A DNA stretch of 10,158 nt from Candidatus Pullichristensenella stercoripullorum (GTDB taxonomy: Bacteria > Bacillota > Clostridia > Christensenellales > Aristaeellaceae). The stretch lies in contig DVGE01000238.1 of the NCBI GenBank assembly GCA_018712885.1, forward strand, positions 1 through 10,158, read 5' to 3'. Below, one piece after another: positions 7,455-10,158 of this stretch (within the stretch, counting starts at the first letter, position 1; each line of letters begins with the position of its first letter). Position numbers and translations under genes: made by a program. A model generated the notes under the pieces. That model saw only the letters and a list, made by a program, of their open reading frames with translations. It was not told where the DNA came from and did no database searches.

Positions 7455-7470
7455 CCGGAATCTGCTCCGG
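7455..7470. repeat. Short hairpin, 5-bp stem and 6-base loop
   Basis: CCGGA and TCCGG flank a 6-base loop (ATCTGC on the plus strand). On the plus strand it is followed by ATTTGTT, a weak terminator-like tail, but no plus-strand gene precedes it. Its role is unknown. Confidence 0.35.
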
Positions 7471-7480
7471 ATTTGTTATG

Positions 7481-7491
7481 ATTGACTCAGG
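7481..7491 (+). repeat. Inverted 11-mer, arm 1 (ATTGACTCAGG)
   Basis: ATTGACTCAGG on the plus strand occurs in inverted orientation at 8332-8342, so the two copies flank the secreted-protein gene. The core TGACTCA is itself nearly palindromic, so both copies could equally be a site for one dimeric regulator. A chance match is possible at this length. Confidence 0.35.
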
Positions 7492-7524
7492 TTCGAATAA
7501 GATCAGTTCAACAAAGGGGTGCCC

Positions 7525-7554
7525 GGCAGGGCGCGTGAATTCCCGTGCCCTGCC
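7525..7554 (-). repeat. Hairpin with 8-bp stem, with an alternative pairing
   Basis: GGCAGGGC (7525-7532) pairs with GCCCTGCC (7547-7554) around a 14-base loop containing GAATTC. The left arm can instead form a small hairpin GCCC-GGCA-GGGC at 7521-7532, so the two folds exclude each other. It begins about 23 bases after the secreted-protein stop. The U run of a terminator is absent. Confidence 0.45.
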
Positions 7555-7577
7555 CAAAGCCATCAGGCTACGGCTGA

Positions 7578-8264
7578 TCAGGCGAGGATGGCCAGCATGG
7601 TGATGCTGTCCTCGGCGATCTGAGCAAACACGTCCTCGGTGAAAGTGATCTCTACGAAACCATCAGCGTTAACAACTGCATCCAGAGCGATCCAGGTGAC
7701 CACGTTGGTCTCGGGATCGAGAATGCCGAGCACGGGCACGACAACGTCGCCTTCCGCGAAGTCCACCGGGAACTCCATCTGAATGATGATGTCGCCGTAG
7801 GCGGGATCATACGCGGCAGCCATGGCGTTGAGCGGCAGGGCGAAGAACTCGCGCAGAACGAGATCGTCCGCGACCATGTTCAACGGCAGCTTTTCAGAGA
7901 TCGCAGCCTGAACGTCAAGGCCGAAGTACTGCACGACCGGCAGGTCGTTGGCGGTGACGAAAGCGTTGATCGCCTCCAGGACTTCCTGGGCGGCGGCAAC
8001 TTCTTCCTCAGACGCATCCGCGGGCTGCGGGACGGTGGCAAGGAAATCGGCGGGCAGCTCGATGCCCAGCGAAGAGAGCACGCCAACGACGGTGCCGTTG
8101 GTCATCAGCGTGGCGCTGGTGCTCGGGCTGCTGGTGCTGGGGCTGCTGGTGCTCGGGCTGCTGGTGCTCGGGCTGCTGGTGCTCGGGCTGCTCACGGCAA
8201 ACGCGGAACCAACAGAAAGCACAAGAACCAGGGCAAGGACCAGGCTAATCAACTTTTTGCTCAT
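7578..8264 (-). CDS. Secreted protein of unknown function with five SSPST repeats
   Basis: I do not recognise this 228-residue protein. ATG 8264 is chosen because it is the first start with a good ribosome site (AAAGGAGGAG, 8276-8285) and directly opens a signal peptide: MSKK, a Leu/Val-rich core, and a likely signal peptidase I site AFA at residues 21-23. Residues 25-49 are five tandem SSPST units. The remainder (about 51-228) is acidic, cysteine-free and rich in Val, Ala, Leu, Ile and Asp; its end, from about residue 160, alternates hydrophobic and polar residues with turns such as DPETN and NADG, suggesting a small beta-rich domain. No lipobox, LPXTG, second membrane helix or cell-wall repeat is seen, so it should be released or held by partners. 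It sits inside the cluster between the LCP gene and the kinase module, suggesting a part in glycan assembly or a surface protein carrying the glycan; neither is shown by sequence. Confidence 0.85.
   Translation of the reverse strand: MSKKLISLVLALVLVLSVGSAFAVSSPSTSSPSTSSPSTSSPSTSSPSTSATLMTNGTVVGVLSSLGIELPADFLATVPQPADASEEEVAAAQEVLEAINAFVTANDLPVVQYFGLDVQAAISEKLPLNMVADDLVLREFFALPLNAMAAAYDPAYGDIIIQMEFPVDFAEGDVVVPVLGILDPETNVVTWIALDAVVNADGFVEITFTEDVFAQIAEDSITMLAILA
8116..8192 (-). repeat. 15-base tandem repeat, five copies, encoding SSPST
   Basis: Five head-to-tail copies of a 15-base unit (plus strand CTGGTGCTCGGGCTG) fill this tract. They are identical except for one base at 8139 in the second copy, which leaves proline unchanged. 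The unit is a multiple of three, so copy-number change would lengthen or shorten the Ser/Pro/Thr stretch without breaking the frame. Near identity at silent positions suggests recent expansion or ongoing homogenisation. Confidence 0.95.
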
Positions 8265-8275
8265 AAGAATCCAAA

Positions 8276-8285
8276 CTCCTCCTTT
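8276..8285 (-). promoter_or_regulatory. Ribosome binding site deciding the secreted-protein start
   Basis: AAAGGAGGAG on the minus strand ends 11 bases before ATG 8264. The frame stays open upstream to 8354, but that segment has no ribosome site and would bury the signal peptide, so the shorter product is preferred. Confidence 0.8.
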
Positions 8286-8331
8286 CCGCGCGCGCAAACC
8301 TATGTAGCGATTGCATGCGCGGCGCGAATCC

Positions 8332-8342
8332 CCTGAGTCAAT
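8332..8342 (-). repeat. Inverted 11-mer, arm 2 (ATTGACTCAGG)
   Basis: This is the minus-strand copy of the 11-mer at 7481-7491, about 68 bases upstream of the secreted-protein start. It includes TTGACT, a good -35 hexamer, but no acceptable -10 follows at 16-18 bases. Both copies precede a gene in this operon, which would fit a shared binding site. Evidence is thin. Confidence 0.35.
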
Positions 8343-8351
8343 ATCGCAAAA

Positions 8352-8365
8352 CACCGCAAGCGGCG
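8352..8365 (-). terminator. Weak hairpin followed by TTTT after the LCP gene
   Basis: On the minus strand CGCCG-CTTG-CGGTG forms a 5-bp stem (one G-U pair), followed at once by TTTT (8348-8351) and then GCG. It begins 9 bases after the LCP stop. The stem and U run are both short, so it may at most attenuate transcription. It is the nearest thing to an intrinsic terminator between genes in this window. Confidence 0.2.
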
Positions 8366-8373
8366 TTCCGGGC

Positions 8374-9366
8374 TCATTCAGCCGGCTCGTAGAAGACCTC
8401 GATGACGAGATCCTTGAGAGCCTCCTCGTCGGCGTGGAACTCCATGTGGTCGTCCGGGCCGACGACGTTTTCGCCTTCCAGCGTGCGCGTGTGCTCGAGC
8501 GTATAATCGCGCGCGGCCCACGCGGTGTTGATCATCGCGCCGCGGGCCATGTCGGTCACCAGCATCGGCTGCAGCTGGTCGAACAGCTCGCCGATGAAGT
8601 CCGCGCTCTCCTCAAGGCGCGCGTAGACCATTTTGGCCAGCTCCGCCATGTACACGCGCTGGCGCTCCATGCGGGCCATGTTGCTGCTGTCGCCGATGTA
8701 GTAGCGCTGGCGGACGAAGTACTCCGCCTGCATGCCGTGCAGCGTCATCGTTTTGCCCGCGGTCATGGTCGGGTCGTAGGCGGTCAGGTCGTCTTCCAGG
8801 GTGACGGTGACGCCGCCCATGAAGTCGTTCAGTTCAGAGATGGCGTCCATGTTCATGGACACGTAGTAGTCGATGTCGATGCCCAGGAAGAGGTTCTTGA
8901 CCGCTTCGCAGGTGTATTCGCAGCTCTGTTCCTTGCCATCGCCAAAGCCGTGGGAGAGGCAGAGCTGGGTCTTGACCGTGCCCGCTTCCTCGCCTAGCAC
9001 GCCGAGGATGGTGATCTCCGTCATCACATCGCGGTTGATGTGGATGGGCGTGATGGTCTCGTTCTCCTCGTCGATGACCAGCAGCAGAAGGAAGTCGCTC
9101 TGGCCGCCGTTGCGGAAGCCGCTGCGCTCATCGTCGTACTGCAGGCGCGTGTCGATGCCCATGAAAAGAATGGTCTCAAGGCCGCGGCGGTACTGATAGG
9201 TCTGCCCGTCCTTCTCCAGCGTGGGCGGCTCCTCAAAGCGGTCGCCCAGGTCGCCGCGCACGGTCTTGGCAAAAGCGCCGCCCGCCAGCAGCGTCAGGCA
9301 CAGCAACAGGGCCACCACGCCGCGCAGGGCGCCGCGAGCGTTTCGCTGTTTTTTCCGATCCATCAT
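8374..9366 (-). CDS. LytR-CpsA-Psr (LCP) family glycan-to-cell-wall transferase
   Basis: LCP proteins are membrane-anchored enzymes that move undecaprenyl-linked glycan onto peptidoglycan outside the cell; streptococcal CpsA is the capsule example. The 330-residue protein has a basic N-terminus, one signal-anchor helix (about 16-33) and an LCP domain from about residue 64: ETILFMGIDTR (64-74), GQSDFLLLLVID (88-99), HINRDVM (109-115, with the conserved Arg-Asp), LGIDIDYYVSMNMD (161-174), FMGGVTV (182-188), and the C-terminal arginine block FVRQRYYIGDSSNMARMERQR (217-237). The first part differs from the common RSDTM block, reading GQSDFL, but key Asp and Arg residues are present. ATG 9366 is chosen over upstream ATGs in the same frame because GGAGG (9375-9379) lies 8 bases before it. 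It follows the antiterminator gene by 28 bases. Confidence 0.94.
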   Translation of the reverse strand: MMDRKKQRNARGALRGVVALLLCLTLLAGGAFAKTVRGDLGDRFEEPPTLEKDGQTYQYRRGLETILFMGIDTRLQYDDERSGFRNGGQSDFLLLLVIDEENETITPIHINRDVMTEITILGVLGEEAGTVKTQLCLSHGFGDGKEQSCEYTCEAVKNLFLGIDIDYYVSMNMDAISELNDFMGGVTVTLEDDLTAYDPTMTAGKTMTLHGMQAEYFVRQRYYIGDSSNMARMERQRVYMAELAKMVYARLEESADFIGELFDQLQPMLVTDMARGAMINTAWAARDYTLEHTRTLEGENVVGPDDHMEFHADEEALKDLVIEVFYEPAE

Positions 9367-9374
9367 ATATATTG

Positions 9375-9379
9375 CCTCC
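9375..9379 (-). promoter_or_regulatory. Ribosome binding site deciding the LCP start
   Basis: GGAGG on the minus strand has an 8-base spacing to ATG 9366 and 11 to the adjacent ATG 9363. The longer frame starting at 9417 would overlap the antiterminator gene and lacks a ribosome site, so the start at 9366 is preferred. Confidence 0.8.
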
Positions 9380-9394
9380 ATAAACTGCATTTGT

Positions 9395-9916
9395 TCAGGG
9401 GATCTGCTTCTCCACAAGGTGGAACGCCAACCAGACGCTGCGCGTATTCCCCATGATCTCCATTTCCAGTTTGACCAGGCGCTTGCGCTTGTCCGCCCTC
9501 AGCACGCGGGCGTTGAGCGCTTGCAGGGCCCGTTCATTGACGCGGATAAAGCCGTCCTCCTCGACCGCCTCCAGGGAACCGACCACGCCGCCCGCGCGCA
9601 ACAGCGTCTGGGCAAAGCGCCTGTCCCTTTCCAGAAGGTTGTCTTCCTTTCCAGCGCCGTCATAGGAAAGGATGCGGAGAACGTTGCTTTCTGTGTTGAG
9701 GATGGAGCGGGGCAACGGGCGATGAGAATATACAAAGATGTATCCGGGAAACAGGGGGCGCAGTTCCTCCACCCAGCCGTCGTCTTTCCAGAACGGCTTG
9801 AGCTTCTGCGGGAAAAGCGCGACCACGCCCTCTTTTTCTTCCAGCGCGCGCGCTACGCTCCGTTCCTTTCCCGTTACACAAAAAAGGCATTGTATATATT
9901 CGAAGCATTCTTCCAT
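9395..9916 (-). CDS. loaP: LoaP-like NusG-family processive antiterminator
   Basis: A specialised NusG paralog that would bind RNA polymerase and let it read through pauses and terminators in its own long operon. The 173-residue product has the NusG N-terminal domain (about 7-110), with the entry YIQCLFCVTGKERSVARALE (7-26) and the hallmark LFPGYIFVYS (55-64), and a C-terminal KOW-type domain (about 118-170). The end has a block RVNERALQALNARVLRADKRKR typical of clostridial LoaP-type proteins rather than housekeeping NusG. It heads a polysaccharide cluster, where LoaP and the functionally similar Bacteroides UpxY are found. ATG 9916 is preferred: GGGGTGA lies just upstream and the protein then begins a few residues before the domain. 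The open frame reaches a TTG at 9973, only 2 bases after AGGAGGGG, too close for good initiation. LoaP versus another NusG paralog is inferred from motifs and context. Confidence 0.88.
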   Translation of the reverse strand: MEECFEYIQCLFCVTGKERSVARALEEKEGVVALFPQKLKPFWKDDGWVEELRPLFPGYIFVYSHRPLPRSILNTESNVLRILSYDGAGKEDNLLERDRRFAQTLLRAGGVVGSLEAVEEDGFIRVNERALQALNARVLRADKRKRLVKLEMEIMGNTRSVWLAFHLVEKQIP

Positions 9917-10063
9917 TCCCTCACCCCATCTGGATAAAGCTTCGCCCTTCGCATTCCCCCCGGATGCGACCAACCCCTCCTATGCACAAGCGTTCTTTTC
10001 CGCCACGCCATTGCTGTGAGCGGCGCAAACGCCTGCTTTTGGTCAACACGCCGTCCGCAACTT

Positions 10064-10075
10064 CGCCGCGCGGCG
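10064..10075. repeat. 12-base perfect palindrome
   Basis: CGCCGCGCGGCG reads the same on both strands. It can form a short GC-rich hairpin in the leader RNA or serve as a dimeric operator. It overlaps an alternative stem CGCC-TTTT-GGCG just to its right, so the two folds compete. Confidence 0.5.
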
Positions 10076-10102
10076 CCTTTTGGCGACAGCGGCAAAATAT
10101 TA

Positions 10103-10112
10103 CCCCCCCCCC
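10103..10112. repeat. Homopolymer run of ten C (ten G on the transcribed sense strand)
   Basis: A run of ten C bases stands about 187 bases upstream of the antiterminator start. Such runs are prone to length change by slippage and, near promoters, can alter expression. They are also a frequent place for sequencing or assembly errors, so the exact length should be treated with care. Confidence 0.8.
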
Positions 10113-10158
10113 GAAAATTTGGGGCAACAGGGGGCGCAACAGCCAGAGCTTGCCAACC

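Larger units (their letters stand above)
7372..7577. other. Structured spacer upstream of the adaptor gene
   Basis: The 206 bases between the secreted-protein stop and the adaptor start contain three separate inverted repeats (7426-7443, 7455-7470, 7525-7554) and one arm of an inverted 11-mer (7481-7491). I see no open frame with a ribosome site, no good -35/-10 pair, and no T run after a hairpin on the minus strand. Such density of potential structure suggests a leader, processing site or attenuator within the long transcript; this is inference. Confidence 0.5.
9917..10158. other. Untranslated region upstream of the antiterminator gene
   Basis: These 242 bases contain no gene I can support. 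They hold a run of ten Cs (10103-10112), a perfect 12-base palindrome CGCCGCGCGGCG (10064-10075), an overlapping small hairpin CGCC-TTTT-GGCG (10074-10085 region), and an imperfect direct repeat GGGGCAACAG / GGGGCGCAACAG (10121-10142). No good -35/-10 pair is evident; a TTGACC at 10041-10046 lacks a -10 partner. The cluster promoter may lie here in non-standard form or beyond the right edge. This is the first place to look for a LoaP-recognised RNA structure. Confidence 0.45.

Noticed and set aside
8116..8192. Tandem repeat considered as a CRISPR array
   Set aside because: Units are 15 bases, head to tail without spacers, and lie in frame inside a coding gene.
7948..8307. Plus-strand frame with a hydrophobic repeat (LVLGL units) resembling a membrane protein
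   Set aside because: The repeat is the reverse reading of the SSPST repeat in the real minus-strand gene; no independent evidence for expression.
8336..8341. TTGACT on the minus strand as a -35 element for the secreted-protein gene
   Set aside because: At 16-19 bases downstream the sequence is GC-rich with only poor -10 matches.
9874..9953. Small minus-strand frame of 26 codons overlapping the start of the antiterminator gene
   Set aside because: It has a G-rich run upstream and could be a leader peptide, but composition and overlap give no further support and no family can be judged at this size.
10041..10046. TTGACC on the minus strand as a -35 element for the cluster promoter
   Set aside because: No TATAAT-like hexamer occurs 16-18 bases downstream.
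1..10158. Insertion sequences, transposases, tRNA or rRNA genes
   Set aside because: No transposase motifs, terminal repeats, or tRNA/rRNA-like stretches were seen in any part of the window.

Overview
The window is a single co-directional polysaccharide (capsule or exopolysaccharide) gene cluster. All eleven supported genes lie on the minus strand, so transcription runs from the right edge to the left edge. GC-rich coding sequence, strong AGGAGG-type ribosome binding sites, the Gram-positive split tyrosine-kinase system (separate membrane adaptor and kinase plus a PHP phosphatase), an LCP-family protein and a LoaP-like NusG paralog together suggest a GC-rich member of the Clostridia (Bacillota). 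No rRNA or marker gene fixes the taxon, so this is an inference.

Right part (about 10158 to 8374): an untranslated region with a 10-base C run and GC-rich palindromes, then a LoaP/NusG-like antiterminator (9395-9916), then a LytR-CpsA-Psr protein (8374-9366) that would be expected to attach finished glycan to the cell wall. Middle (8373 to 5057): an unrecognised small secreted protein with five tandem SSPST repeats right after its signal peptide (7578-8264), a 206-base spacer with three possible hairpins, then the control module: Wzz/CpsC-type membrane adaptor (6589-7371), CpsD-type tyrosine kinase (5797-6585) and CpsB-type phosphatase (5057-5800), the last two overlapping by ATGA. Left part (5056 to 1): a 129-base spacer with a hairpin, then sugar-precursor and initiation genes: DegT/VioA-like aminotransferase, glucose-1-phosphate thymidylyltransferase, dTDP-glucose 4,6-dehydratase, a phosphoglycosyltransferase that would start the repeat unit on undecaprenyl phosphate, and an ATP-grasp ligase cut by the window edge.

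Working model: RfbA and RfbB make dTDP-4-keto-6-deoxyglucose; the aminotransferase turns it into a dTDP-amino sugar; the ATP-grasp enzyme may acylate it, perhaps with an amino acid; the phosphoglycosyltransferase starts the lipid-linked unit; the adaptor, kinase and phosphatase control polymerisation; the LCP protein anchors the product. No rmlC, rmlD, further glycosyltransferase, flippase or polymerase is visible, so the cluster must continue past the left edge. I see no convincing internal promoter or strong intrinsic terminator, which fits one long transcript under processive antitermination. The least explained elements are the SSPST-repeat secreted protein and the structured spacers. Most of the window is a recognisable cluster type rather than a wholly new system.
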